A DNA stretch of 64,000 nt from Algoriphagus aquimarinus (GCF_007997215.1 NZ_VORW01000003.1:186001-250000); one strand, 5' to 3'; counted from the stretch's first letter, positions 34,457 through 42,793 are shown. The notes: generated by a model not told the origin, from the letters alone. Program-made: numbers and translations.

Positions 34457-35569
34457 ATGAATACTGATCAAGCATTACTTAAACCCATTACACTAGCTGG
34501 TGGGTTAGAGTTAAAAAATAGAGTTTGGATGGCGCCAATGACAAGAAGCAGGGCTGCCAACTCAGAAAATAAGCCCTTTGAAATTCACGAGGAATATTAT
34601 ACCCAGCGTGCATCCTCCGGTCTCATCATTACCGAAGGATCTCAAGTCTCCAAAGATGCTGTAGGATATATCAACACTCCAGGTATTTACTCCAAAGAAC
34701 AAGTAGAAGGCTGGAAGGGAGTGACTAAAGCGGTACATGATAATGATGGACACATCTTTATACAACTATGGCATGTAGGCAGAATTTCTCACCCTGATTT
34801 CCATAATGGAAATCTGCCTTTGGCACCATCTGCTATCAATCCAAACGAAAAGTCCTATACGCCAGAAGGCTTCAAAGATACTGTCACTCCAAAAGCAATG
34901 ACTTTGGAAGACATCAAGCAAACCATCCAGGATTTTAGAAATGCTGGTGAAAATGCGATGGAAGCAGGTTTTGACGGGATTGAGATCCACAGTTCCAATG
35001 GCTACTTGCTACACCAGTTCTTCAGCGCAACAAGCAACGTGAGAACTGACGAATATGGTGGCTCAATAGAAAATAGAGCAAAAATTCTCTTTGAAATCAT
35101 CGACGCACTGAAAGAAGTAATGCCAGAGCAAAAAATTGGTTTGAGACTAAACCCGTCGCTTAATGGTGTTTTTGGAATGACAGCAGATGAAGAGACCATT
35201 CCTACTTTTGAGTATATCGTCAAAAAATTGAATGAGTACCATTTAGCTTATCTCCACCTTTCTGAGCCATTTACGGATGTGTCAGAAATCCCTTATTTAG
35301 TGAGTCATATTGCGAAACACTTCCGACCATTATACAAAGGCACTTTAGTAATCAACGCAGGTTTTGACCAAGAAAAAGGGAACAAAGTAATTGAGGAAGG
35401 TGATGCAGATGCGGTTGCATACGGCTCTCTATATATATCAAATCCAGATTTGGTAGAGCGTTTTGAGCAGAATGCCGAGCTGGCAAGTCCAGACAAGGAT
35501 ACGTTTTATACGCCTGGAGAAAAAGGCTACACAGATTACCCCACACTTGAAGAAATAAAAGTTGGATAA
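34457..35569 (+). CDS. Old Yellow Enzyme family ene-reductase (NemA/alkene reductase)
   Basis: A 370-residue FMN-dependent TIM-barrel oxidoreductase. It has LKNRVWMAPMTRSRA near the N-terminus, QLWHVGRISHPDF, the substrate-binding pair in GFDGIEIHSSNGYLLHQF (His-x-x-Asn-Gly-Tyr), NVRTDEYGGSIENRAKIL and AYLHLSEP. It reduces activated C=C bonds, nitroesters or quinones with NAD(P)H, usually in electrophile stress. Strong hairpin termination follows. A 16-bp palindrome upstream might be the binding site of a regulator, but no regulator gene is adjacent other than the divergent blaI. Confidence 0.93.
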   Translation: MNTDQALLKPITLAGGLELKNRVWMAPMTRSRAANSENKPFEIHEEYYTQRASSGLIITEGSQVSKDAVGYINTPGIYSKEQVEGWKGVTKAVHDNDGHIFIQLWHVGRISHPDFHNGNLPLAPSAINPNEKSYTPEGFKDTVTPKAMTLEDIKQTIQDFRNAGENAMEAGFDGIEIHSSNGYLLHQFFSATSNVRTDEYGGSIENRAKILFEIIDALKEVMPEQKIGLRLNPSLNGVFGMTADEETIPTFEYIVKKLNEYHLAYLHLSEPFTDVSEIPYLVSHIAKHFRPLYKGTLVINAGFDQEKGNKVIEEGDADAVAYGSLYISNPDLVERFEQNAELASPDKDTFYTPGEKGYTDYPTLEEIKVG

Positions 35570-35576
35570 TCACCCT

Positions 35577-35600
35577 AAAGGCCGGAATTCCCGGCCTTTT
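35577..35600 (+). terminator. Terminator after the OYE gene
   Basis: AAAGGCCGG (35577-35585), loop AATTC, and CCGGCCTTT (35591-35599) form a perfect 9-bp stem, followed by TCTTTATTTTT. Confidence 0.85.
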
Positions 35601-35615
35601 CTTTATTTTTAGCCT

Positions 35616-36380
35616 ATGTGTCTAGTAGCTTTTTCTTGGAGAACTCATCCAGAATACCCTTTGATCATCAGTACTAATCGTGATGAGTTTTTTGAACGCC
35701 CTACCCAAGCAATGCATGTCTGGGACAGCGGAATTTACGCTGGAAAAGACCTTAGAAGTGGCGGTACTTGGATGGGATTTCATCCTAACGGACGCTGGTC
35801 ACTTTTGACTAATTATCGGGATTTTTCCAATCCTAGAAATGCAAAAATAAGTCGTGGAAAACTTGTTCAGGACTGGCTTGAAAATGATAGTTCAGCGGAA
35901 GAATACCTGAAAGAAATACAAAAAAACCAAGATCAATACGATGGATTTAATCTACTGGTCAGCGATGGGGAAAAGTTGTTTTATCTAAGCAATTACTCTC
36001 CTGATATACAGGAAGTACAACCGGGGATCTATGGTTTGAGCAATGGCCTTCTCAATGATCCATGGCCAAAAGTAGAATTGGCAAAACGGCAGCTTGAACA
36101 ATTAATTAAGACTGAGTTTTCCACCAATGACTTACTTAATATCCTGAAATCCAAAGAGACTTATCCTCCAGAAAAACTTCCCAAAACCGGAATTCCCCTA
36201 GAAATGGAAACTTGCCTTTCAGCTCAATTAATTCGAATGTCAGGTAATTATGGAACGGTTTCGGCCGCTGCTGTGGTTCAACATAAATCCGGGCTTGTAG
36301 AGCTCAAACAACGAAGTTTTCAATGGAACGCTGAGACCTATCAAGACTTGGATTTTCAATTTCAACTCGATCAAACCTAA
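35616..36380 (+). CDS. NRDE family protein (TANGO2-like, DUF833)
   Basis: A 254-residue protein starting MCLVAFSWRTHPEYPLIIST with the diagnostic NRDEFFERPT motif and DLRSGGTWMGFHPNGRW, both typical of the NRDE/TANGO2 family. An N-terminal Cys2 after Met suggests an Ntn-hydrolase-like fold, though enzymatic activity is unproven. Eukaryotic TANGO2 has been connected with haem handling and lipid metabolism, but the bacterial role is unknown. It is 6 bp upstream of the YpdA-like gene on the same strand and likely co-transcribed with it. Confidence 0.9.
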   Translation: MCLVAFSWRTHPEYPLIISTNRDEFFERPTQAMHVWDSGIYAGKDLRSGGTWMGFHPNGRWSLLTNYRDFSNPRNAKISRGKLVQDWLENDSSAEEYLKEIQKNQDQYDGFNLLVSDGEKLFYLSNYSPDIQEVQPGIYGLSNGLLNDPWPKVELAKRQLEQLIKTEFSTNDLLNILKSKETYPPEKLPKTGIPLEMETCLSAQLIRMSGNYGTVSAAAVVQHKSGLVELKQRSFQWNAETYQDLDFQFQLDQT

Positions 36381-36386
36381 GACCAA

Positions 36387-37364
36387 ATGTCAAACAAAAT
36401 ATACGATATGCTGATCATCGGTGGTGGACCAATTGGTCTGGCTTGCGGTGTAGAAGCAGGAAAAGCAGGATTGGATTATGTGATTGTCGAAAAAGGAGCA
36501 CTCACGAATTCTATCTTTAATTACCCGATCAATATGACTTTTTTCTCCACATCAGATAGGCTGGAGATGGCAGATATACCTTTTATGTCAATAGGAAATA
36601 AGCCTAACCGCACCGAAGCACTGGAATATTACAGAAGGATCTTTTCTCATTTCGATCTGAATGTTAAACTGTATGAAGCAGTGCAGACGCTAGAAAAGAA
36701 AGAGGAGTTGTTCCACGTCAAAACCTCCAAGGGAGAATACCAAGCAAAGAATGTAGTTCTGGCCACTGGCTTTTACGATTTGCCAAATCTGATGAACATT
36801 CCAGGCGAAGACTTACCAAAAGTGCAGCACTACTACAAAGAGCCTTGGCCATTTATCAACCAAAAAATCGTCGTAGTGGGCGGAGCAAATTCCGCCGTGG
36901 ATGCAGCACTTGAATGCTGGAGAAAAGGAGCAGAAGTCAGCATGGTTTTACTGGAAGAGGAAGTGGATCAGGCGGTGAAATACTGGGTACGCCCCGACAT
37001 CGTAAACCGAATCAAAGAAGGTTCTATCAAAGCCTTCACCCAATCTAGACTCAAGGAGATCCATGAGCATGAAGTCGTGATTTCAACTCCCAAGGGAGAA
37101 GTGACCATAGAAAATGACTTTGTGCTTGCCATGACAGGCTACAAGCCGAATTTTGGATTATTAAATCAATTGGGAGTAAAACTGAGTGAAGACGAGAAAT
37201 GCCAGCCACAATACGACGAGCAAACTCACGAGACTAACGTGCAGGGAGTTTATCTAGCAGGGGTAGTTTGTGGAGGATTAAATACTAGAGAATTCTTCAT
37301 CGAAAACAGCGTAGTACATGCTGCGATGATTGTGAGGGATATTGTAGGGAAACTTAAGAAGTAA
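36387..37364 (+). CDS. YpdA family thioredoxin-reductase-like flavoprotein
   Basis: A 325-residue FAD/NAD(P)-binding protein with the first dinucleotide motif MLIIGGGPIGLACGVEAGKA, PINMTFFSTSDRLEMADIPF (a family-specific block), the second nucleotide motif VVVGGANSAVDAALECWRKG, and the C-terminal GVYLAGVVCGGLNTREFFIEN. This matches YpdA/Bdr, a NADPH-dependent bacillithiol-disulfide reductase that lacks the CxxC of thioredoxin reductase. No CxxC is seen here. It suggests bacillithiol use, which is inference. It shares a transcript with the NRDE gene and ends at a strong terminator. Confidence 0.88.
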   Translation: MSNKIYDMLIIGGGPIGLACGVEAGKAGLDYVIVEKGALTNSIFNYPINMTFFSTSDRLEMADIPFMSIGNKPNRTEALEYYRRIFSHFDLNVKLYEAVQTLEKKEELFHVKTSKGEYQAKNVVLATGFYDLPNLMNIPGEDLPKVQHYYKEPWPFINQKIVVVGGANSAVDAALECWRKGAEVSMVLLEEEVDQAVKYWVRPDIVNRIKEGSIKAFTQSRLKEIHEHEVVISTPKGEVTIENDFVLAMTGYKPNFGLLNQLGVKLSEDEKCQPQYDEQTHETNVQGVYLAGVVCGGLNTREFFIENSVVHAAMIVRDIVGKLKK

Positions 37365-37372
37365 TAAAACCA

Positions 37373-37418
37373 AAAAGAACCTATACTCTATCTATTGACA
37401 AAGTATAGGTTCTTTTAC
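37373..37418 (+). terminator. Terminator after the ypdA-like gene
   Basis: A perfect 15-bp stem (37373-37387 with 37402-37416; arm AAAAGAACCTATACT), 14-nt loop, with T's at the end of the right arm. It is A-rich on the other side, so it may work in both directions. Confidence 0.85.
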
Positions 37419-37477
37419 TTTAGATCTATATGCTCAGATAATCATAAAGGAATTAGCTAGATGACAATTACGTCAGC

Positions 37478-39409
37478 TTACTCCTTTATCTCAATTACCT
37501 TAAACTCGGTTCTTCTGTTAGTTTGATGCTCTTCCTCAGTAGTTGCATTTTTAATAATCAACTGACTTTCACCATATCCTTTGGCTACAAGTCTATCTGC
37601 AGCTACACCTTGGGAAACAATGTAATCAACCGCTGATTGAGCTCTTCTCTGCGATAGGTTTTGATTATAAGCATCTCCAGAACGCGAATCGGTATGTGAG
37701 CTCAATTCAATTCTTATCGCCGGGTTATCCTTTAGAATCTGAACCAGCTTGTTTAGTTCTACTGCTGCATCCGCTCTAATTTCCGCTTTATCCAAATCGT
37801 AATAGATATTCTCCAGTACGATAGAGCGATCAAGTACAAGCTGATCTAACACGATCGTAGTATCCAACGTAATATTGGTCACATCTTGGATGAGTGTGGA
37901 GATATCAGGAGTCTTACCTTTCGTGGTATATGGAATTGACTTAGAGAAGTAGCCACTCTTTGAAGCTATAATGGTAAAATCAGCATCTGGTGTCAATGTA
38001 AATCTCACACGACCAGTGGTGTTCGAGAAATCCCCTCCTGCTTGTTTGCTATTTTCATCATACAATACCACTCGAGCTTGCTCTAGCACAGCGTCATCCG
38101 CTCCTGCCACTCGCTGTTTGGTAAATACATTTAGCAAGACATTAATGATTTTTGGCTTCGGTGTTTTATCCTCAAAGAAATAGATATCATCATCACCTAT
38201 ACCACCATCACGATTGGATGAGATGAAACCAGCTTTTGGATATTCGGTGAAGAAAAGAGCAAAGTCATCATTTGTACTGTTGAAGTTTTCTCCTAGGTTT
38301 TTGATCACCTGAGCACCGGAAGCATCTTTTTCAGCTACGAAAAGATCAAGTTTACCATAACCAGGATGTCCATCTGAAGAGAAGAAAAACTTACCATCAG
38401 CCATCGGCCTTGGGAAAAGCTCATTGCCTGGAGTATTGATATTTGGCCCAACATTAACGGGATTCCCAAAATCTCCATTTGCTAACTTGGTGGCTTTATA
38501 AAGGTCTATCCCTCCAAAACCACCTGGCCTGTTTGAAGCAAAATACAATTCAGAACCATCCGCAGAGAAAGCAGGAGTAGAATTCCACCAAGTTTCATCC
38601 TCATTTATCGGCATCCATATCGGCTGCGTAAAGCCTCCACCTCTGAAGTAAGAAACAAAAAGCGCAGTTTCTGGAAGATCTTTATCAGAGGTAGAGTTTC
38701 CTCTCGCGTAAATAATCGTATTTCCATCAGGACTAACAGCAATGGCTGCTTGGTTCAATCCTTCCTCATTTTTAAACTCAGGAAGTGGTTGCGCTCCAGT
38801 GACATCTACACGAAGTCCTTCTGCTCTTGCTCGGAATATTTTAGTATAGGGCGACCCATCAGCAGGATAAAGCCCGCTTGCTTGACGACCCGAAGTGAAA
38901 TAAATGAAATTTTCAGAGACTACAGGCGCATAGTCAGGCCCAGCCGTGTTGAGGTCTTTGTAATTAACCAACTCATGATAAGGCCAATAATCTTTAATAC
39001 CCTGTGACAGTTTGATAGATTCAAGCTGACGCTGAGTCTCTGCCAAGTAAGTTTCGTCCTGTGTGTAGCCTTTAGCTTTTTCAAAAGCTTCCTTTGCCTC
39101 CTCGTCTTTATCTTGAGCTTTCAAACTCAAACCTAGTCGATAATAGCTATCAAAAGTGGGATCTTCCTCTACCAATTTCTGGTAATAAGGAGCCGCATCT
39201 TCGATCCTATTTGACAGTCTATAACTCTCCGCGATTACTTGATTAGCTTCCTTGTTTTCAGGATCATCTGCCAAGATCTGAGAAAAAGAATTGATGGCAT
39301 ATTGGTACTGACCAGAAAGAAATTGGTCATTACCTTTTTCCTGAAGGCTTTTGCATGAGCTTACCCCGATGAGGAGTAAAAGACAAATCCAAAAAAAATG
39401 GTTTTTCAT
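37478..39409 (-). CDS. PorE-like OmpA-family lipoprotein (TPR, WD40-like propeller, regulatory domain, OmpA)
   Basis: A 643-residue lipoprotein (lipobox VSSCKS near residue 18). It has TPR-like helices at about 20-130 (QYQYAINSFSQILADDPENKEA), a PD40/WD40-like propeller at about 150-410 (repeated SPDGNTIIYARG, ADGSELYFASNRPGG, ADGKFFFSSDG, GFISSNRDGG), a carboxypeptidase-regulatory-like beta domain at about 415-510, and a C-terminal OmpA domain with NYDLDKAEIRADA-type IYYDLDKAEIRADA and LSSHTDSRSGDAYNQNLSQRRA. This order matches PorE, which links the type IX secretion ring to peptidoglycan. Many Bacteroidota encode several such proteins, so orthology to PorE is probable rather than sure. Confidence 0.85.
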   Translation of the reverse strand: MKNHFFWICLLLLIGVSSCKSLQEKGNDQFLSGQYQYAINSFSQILADDPENKEANQVIAESYRLSNRIEDAAPYYQKLVEEDPTFDSYYRLGLSLKAQDKDEEAKEAFEKAKGYTQDETYLAETQRQLESIKLSQGIKDYWPYHELVNYKDLNTAGPDYAPVVSENFIYFTSGRQASGLYPADGSPYTKIFRARAEGLRVDVTGAQPLPEFKNEEGLNQAAIAVSPDGNTIIYARGNSTSDKDLPETALFVSYFRGGGFTQPIWMPINEDETWWNSTPAFSADGSELYFASNRPGGFGGIDLYKATKLANGDFGNPVNVGPNINTPGNELFPRPMADGKFFFSSDGHPGYGKLDLFVAEKDASGAQVIKNLGENFNSTNDDFALFFTEYPKAGFISSNRDGGIGDDDIYFFEDKTPKPKIINVLLNVFTKQRVAGADDAVLEQARVVLYDENSKQAGGDFSNTTGRVRFTLTPDADFTIIASKSGYFSKSIPYTTKGKTPDISTLIQDVTNITLDTTIVLDQLVLDRSIVLENIYYDLDKAEIRADAAVELNKLVQILKDNPAIRIELSSHTDSRSGDAYNQNLSQRRAQSAVDYIVSQGVAADRLVAKGYGESQLIIKNATTEEEHQTNRRTEFKVIEIKE

Positions 39410-39449
39410 CTGAAACGGCTATTGATGATCTATTCTGAATATTACTAAA

Positions 39450-39938
39450 TTAATTTGGAAAGTATCGATTCAGCCAGCTATTCCCTGCCAAAATCCACAC
39501 ACTTTCAAGTTCTTTTTTGCTTTGCACCTGCGGATTGATCACTAGTGTTTGCGAATCGATCTCTCCAGAAGTGACTTTTGTCTTGATGCCCAAAGCAGAA
39601 GCTACGTTTATTTCACCCGAATTGGATTTAAAAGTCACTTTACCTTGATCGGTGATATTGTTTTCGATTTCACTTTCCAGCTCACGCAAAGTCCTGACAG
39701 AACTGTCGATAGAGCAACCGCTTGCCCCTAACCCAGATTCATCAACAGCCAAAACCAAAATCTGATCCTCCAAGATCTGAAATGAAGTTGGCATTCTATT
39801 GCCATGTGTATTCCACCCATTACAGAAGAGGGATAATCTGGAAGCTATTAACTCTTTTTCCTGCTCAGAAAATTGACGTGCAGCCTGGTAAACCCAAACG
39901 CGCGAATCTTCTGGCATATCTTTAAATTCTACGTACAT
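39450..39938 (-). CDS. Conserved Bacteroidota protein, function unknown
   Basis: A 162-residue soluble protein without signal peptide, starting MYVEFKDMPEDSRVWVYQAA. Recognisable blocks are LSLFCNGWNTHGNRMPTSFQ, LVLAVDESGLGASGCSIDSS and the C-terminal SVWILAGNSWLNRYFP. I recall similar proteins in this phylum that are sometimes labelled 'ABC transporter ATPase', but no Walker A or signature motif is present here, so that label would be wrong. The conserved Cys in GASGCSIDSS is notable. It is 40 bp upstream of the PorE-like gene and may share its transcript. Confidence 0.75.
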   Translation of the reverse strand: MYVEFKDMPEDSRVWVYQAARQFSEQEKELIASRLSLFCNGWNTHGNRMPTSFQILEDQILVLAVDESGLGASGCSIDSSVRTLRELESEIENNITDQGKVTFKSNSGEINVASALGIKTKVTSGEIDSQTLVINPQVQSKKELESVWILAGNSWLNRYFPN

Positions 39939-39962
39939 AATTTCTTGTTACTTATTGGTAAA

Positions 39963-39995
39963 GAAAAACCCTTTCTACCTAACGGCAAAAAGGGT
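39963..39995 (-). terminator. Terminator after the CCG-domain iron-sulfur gene
   Basis: On the minus strand ACCCTTT (39989-39995) and AAAGGGT (39968-39974) form a 7-bp stem followed by TTTTCTTT. Confidence 0.7.
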
Positions 39996-40018
39996 CAAAT
40001 TGATTCATTGAAAAAAAG

Positions 40019-40810
40019 TTAAATCCCCATGTCTTTGGCGATCATTTCTGCCAAGTCATAGACTTTCACTTCCGCTTCTTTTTCTTTGTTTTTTACGCCG
40101 TCCGTCATCATGGTTAAGCAAAATGGACATCCTACAGCAATTGTACTAGCTCCAGTTGCCAAAGCTTCCTCTGTTCTCTCTACGTTAATGTCTTTTTTGC
40201 CTGGCTCAGGTTCCTTGAACATCTGAGCACCACCAGCCCCACAGCAAAGTCCTTTGGTCTTGCAACGCTTCATCTCCACTAACTCCACGTCCAACGCTTT
40301 GATGACATCTCTTGGCGCTTCGTAGACATCGTTGCCTCTCCCTAAGTAGCAGGAATCGTGGAAGGTGATTTTCTTTCCTTTAAACTCCCCTCCACCTTTC
40401 AATGCGACTTTCCCATCATTGATGAGTTGTTGGAGAAATTGCGAATGGTGAATCACGTCATAATTTCCTCCCAAAGCTGGGTATTCGTTTTTGATTGTAT
40501 TGAAGCAATGTGGACAGGCAGTGACTACTTTTTTGATGTTGTAACCATTCATCACCTGAATATTCGCTACCGCTTGCATCTGGAAAAGAAATTCATTTCC
40601 AGCACGCCTAGCAGGATCTCCAGTACAGGCTTCTTCTGGGCCAAGCACAGCGAAGCTGACACCTACTTTATTCAATATTTTCACAAAGGCCTGCGTTACA
40701 GCTTTATATCGCTCATCAAATGAACCTGCGCAACCTACCCAGAATAGGACTTCTGGACTTTCTCCTTTGCCGGCCATCTCGGCCATGGTTGGTACTTTAT
40801 ATGTTGACAT
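40019..40810 (-). CDS. Heterodisulfide-reductase-like iron-sulfur protein (CCG domains)
   Basis: A 263-residue protein with two cysteine-rich CCG-type domains: VGCAGSFDERYKAVTQAFVK with GPEEACTGDPARR, VVTACPHCFNTIKNEYP, FHDSCYLGRGNDVYEAPR, and CKTKGLCCGAGGAQMF with AVGCPFCLTMMTDG. These bind an unusual [4Fe-4S] cluster in HdrB/HdrD, GlpC and LutA relatives. The upstream same-strand neighbour at 41021 carries the membrane and ferredoxin half, so the two probably form a membrane oxidoreductase linked to the quinone pool. The ATG at 40808-40810 (MSTYKVPTMAEM) is preferred over one at 40846. Confidence 0.88.
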   Translation of the reverse strand: MSTYKVPTMAEMAGKGESPEVLFWVGCAGSFDERYKAVTQAFVKILNKVGVSFAVLGPEEACTGDPARRAGNEFLFQMQAVANIQVMNGYNIKKVVTACPHCFNTIKNEYPALGGNYDVIHHSQFLQQLINDGKVALKGGGEFKGKKITFHDSCYLGRGNDVYEAPRDVIKALDVELVEMKRCKTKGLCCGAGGAQMFKEPEPGKKDINVERTEEALATGASTIAVGCPFCLTMMTDGVKNKEKEAEVKVYDLAEMIAKDMGI

Positions 40811-40872
40811 GATTATACGTTTTATGTTTGTCCGAGAATATGCCATTAAGCTTATCCTCTTTGGTATATAGG

Positions 40873-40900
40873 CTGGAAGACCGATGACGGGTGACCGAAG
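40873..40900 (+). repeat. 28-bp dispersed repeat, copy 1
   Basis: This 28-bp segment, beginning GGAAGACCGATGACGGGTGA and ending CCGAAGTA, is identical at 55697-55724. It lies in the gap between the two iron-sulfur genes. A diverged relative (GGTGACGGATGCCCGATG) is at 60946-60963. Confidence 0.85.
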
Positions 40901-41020
40901 TAGCCTCTCTGCCAGTTTTAACCTAATTCTTTGTTGCTTTTTACTTCAATGAAAATTGCTGTATTAAAACAAAAAAGTCTCGGAAATGAATAATTTTTCA
41001 ATTTTCAAATCTTCCAATTT

Positions 41021-42358
41021 TTAATCTGGAATTTCCTCCTCTTTCACCTTCTCAGCCCAATTGAATCGATCCTGAGGGCTGAATTTCCATGGAGCAAAGC
41101 TGGTTTCCATGTTTTGAAACATCGCATTCCATTGAGCTGGCGTTCCTGACTCTTCCATGGCTACATAGCGACGCATTTCCAAAATGATAGCTAGCGGATC
41201 GATATTCACTGGACAGGCTTCCACGCAAGCATTACAGCTAGTACATGCATTCAATTCTTCCTTGGTGATGTAATCCCCCAAAAGTGACTTACCATCTTCC
41301 AAACCTTTTCCTCCAGCATCCAAGCTTTTTCCTACTTCCTCTGCACGATCTCGCACATCCATCATGATCTTACGAGGGGAAAGCTTCTTTCCTGTCAGGT
41401 TAGCCGGGCATTCCGAAGTACACCTCCCGCATTCGGTGCATGAATAGGCATTCATCACATTGATCCAACTCAAATCATTGATGTCTTTGGCTCCAAATCT
41501 ACCGATCTCAGCAGGCGGGTCAGCTGGCGCATCCGTAGGAATTCCAAGCATCATATTCACCTCATTGGTGACAGCTGGCATAGTTGACATTTCACCCTTA
41601 GGCTTCAAATTCGAATACCAGGTATTTGGGAAGGCTAGGAAAATATGTAAATGCTTCGAATAGGTCACATATATAGCGAAAGCTAAAATCCCCACTATAT
41701 GAAACCACCATGCTGCTCTCTCTATGAAAATCAGGAATTCAGTACTCATATCGTCGAAGATCGGATGAAGCAAACCGCTGAAGAACAAATCCCCAACCAC
41801 GATGTAATGCCCCACTCCTCTCGAAGCTAAAATCTGATCAGCGGCATTCATTTTCAAAATTGCCATCATCAAGACGATCTCAATACAAAGGATCAAGTTA
41901 CCATCCATCGCTGGCCAACCCTTCATCTCTGGCTTGGTGAAGCGAGGCACCTTGACCACATTTCTTCGGATCAAAAAGATCACACAGGAAATGAGAACCA
42001 TCACAGCTAGAAACTCGAAGAAGTTCATCGCAGCCACATAAGCCCCACCGAGGAAAGGAGCAAATAAGCGGTGCGTACCGAAAATACCATCTAGGACAAA
42101 TTCCAGAACTTCAAGGTTGATCACCAAGAACCCCACATAAACAAAGAAGTGTAGAAATGCGGGGATAAAGCGCTTAAACATTTTCTGCTGACCCAAAGCC
42201 ACCAAAAGCATTGTCTTCCAACGCTTGTCCGGCTGATCGTTTCTTGTCTCTGCTTTGCCCAGAAGAATGTTTCTGCGGAGGAATTTGACTCGTTTGATCA
42301 GAAAGAAGCTTGCAGCACTCAAAATGATCAAAAATATTAATTGAGGTAAAAAGCTCAT
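41021..42358 (-). CDS. Membrane (Fe-S)-binding protein, nitrate-reductase-gamma-like plus ferredoxin domain
   Basis: A 445-residue protein. The first 270 residues form five or six membrane segments like the cytochrome b-type gamma subunit family (LPQLIFLIILSAASFFLI, FIPAFLHFFVYVGFLVINLEV with histidine, WWFHIVGILAFAIYV). The C-terminal part has two [4Fe-4S] motifs, CTECGRCTSECP and CTSCNACVEACP. This matches HdrE/HdrC-like fusion subunits. Together with the CCG-domain protein encoded downstream (about 210 bp away) it likely transfers electrons between an unknown donor and menaquinone. A CACAAAG-type repeat and the tRNA-Phe lie upstream on the other strand. Confidence 0.88.
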   Translation of the reverse strand: MSFLPQLIFLIILSAASFFLIKRVKFLRRNILLGKAETRNDQPDKRWKTMLLVALGQQKMFKRFIPAFLHFFVYVGFLVINLEVLEFVLDGIFGTHRLFAPFLGGAYVAAMNFFEFLAVMVLISCVIFLIRRNVVKVPRFTKPEMKGWPAMDGNLILCIEIVLMMAILKMNAADQILASRGVGHYIVVGDLFFSGLLHPIFDDMSTEFLIFIERAAWWFHIVGILAFAIYVTYSKHLHIFLAFPNTWYSNLKPKGEMSTMPAVTNEVNMMLGIPTDAPADPPAEIGRFGAKDINDLSWINVMNAYSCTECGRCTSECPANLTGKKLSPRKIMMDVRDRAEEVGKSLDAGGKGLEDGKSLLGDYITKEELNACTSCNACVEACPVNIDPLAIILEMRRYVAMEESGTPAQWNAMFQNMETSFAPWKFSPQDRFNWAEKVKEEEIPD

Positions 42359-42415
42359 AGTGATGTTATTAGCGTGTTTCTTGGGTTTTAGTCTGTATTT
42401 TTTTCATTAAATGAC

Positions 42416-42446
42416 TTGCTTCAAATACTCAAATAATTACCTTTGC
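42416..42446 (+). promoter_or_regulatory. Promoter of tRNA-Phe
   Basis: TTG (42416-42418), 19 nt, TACCTTTGC (42438-42446) fits the Bacteroidota promoter consensus. It is 16 bp upstream of the tRNA. Confidence 0.75.
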
Positions 42447-42462
42447 ATCACTTTACAAACAA

Positions 42463-42535
42463 GGTGATATAGCTCAGTTGGTAGAGCATCGGACTGAAAA
42501 TCCGTGAGTCGATGGTTCGAGTCCATTTATCACCA
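42463..42535 (+). tRNA. tRNA-Phe (anticodon GAA)
   Basis: A 73-nt cloverleaf: acceptor GGTGATA / TATCACC plus discriminator A, D stem GCTC / GAGC with loop AGTTGGTA, anticodon loop CTGAAAA with GAA, variable loop GAGTC, and T arm GATGG-TTCGAGT-CCATT. The 3' CCA is not fully encoded (ACA follows), so it is added after transcription. It has its own promoter and a terminator 1 bp downstream. Confidence 0.97.
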
Positions 42536-42536
42536 C

Positions 42537-42566
42537 AAGCCCTGAAGCAATTCAGGGCTTTTTTTG
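42537..42566 (+). terminator. Terminator of tRNA-Phe
   Basis: A perfect 10-bp stem, AAGCCCTGAA (42537-42546) and TTCAGGGCTT (42551-42560), GCAA loop, and a T run. Confidence 0.9.
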
Positions 42567-42578
42567 TGCCCTTATTTA

Positions 42579-42630
42579 GCCACAAAGAGCACAAAGTCCC
42601 GATAGTTATCGGGATTGCAGAGGGCACAGC
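42579..42630. repeat. CACAAAG-type dispersed repeat with embedded REP palindrome
   Basis: GCCACAAAGAGCACAAAGTC at the left and GCAGAGGGCACAG at the right are separated by a perfect palindrome, TCCCGATA-GT-TATCGGGA (42597-42614). The outer part belongs with the copies at 9904-9939 and 54369-54402; the inner palindrome matches 3369-3386. One repeat appears inserted into another. Confidence 0.6.
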
Positions 42631-42761
42631 TTCATATTCTGAACAAAAAACCAGAACAGTCACCTCTCCTTTAATCTCATTTGTGAATCCCCTATTCATT
42701 AGTATTGCAATTGCTTTATCATAAGATACTGAATCATTTTTGGGATGCCTGATAGGCAAAT

Positions 42762-42793
42762 TAAGAAATAGTAGGCATGCATACTATTTCTTA
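42762..42793. repeat. 12-bp inverted repeat upstream of the sigma factor cassette
   Basis: TAAGAAATAGTA (42762-42773) and TACTATTTCTTA (42782-42793) are perfectly complementary around GGCATGCA, itself partly palindromic. No T run follows, so it may be an operator or a structured leader element rather than a terminator. The rest of 42631-42880 shows no ORF I can support. Confidence 0.6.

Noticed and set aside
39450..39938. ABC transporter ATPase label for the 162-residue protein
   Set aside because: No Walker A, signature or Walker B motif is present and the protein is far too short for an ABC ATPase.
42448..42759. A 103-codon minus-strand frame opposite the tRNA-Phe
   Set aside because: Its C-terminal part is the antisense of the tRNA and its terminator (the familiar WTRTIDSRIFSPMLYQLSY artefact), and the middle translates the CACAAAG repeat and REP palindrome. 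No family features are seen.
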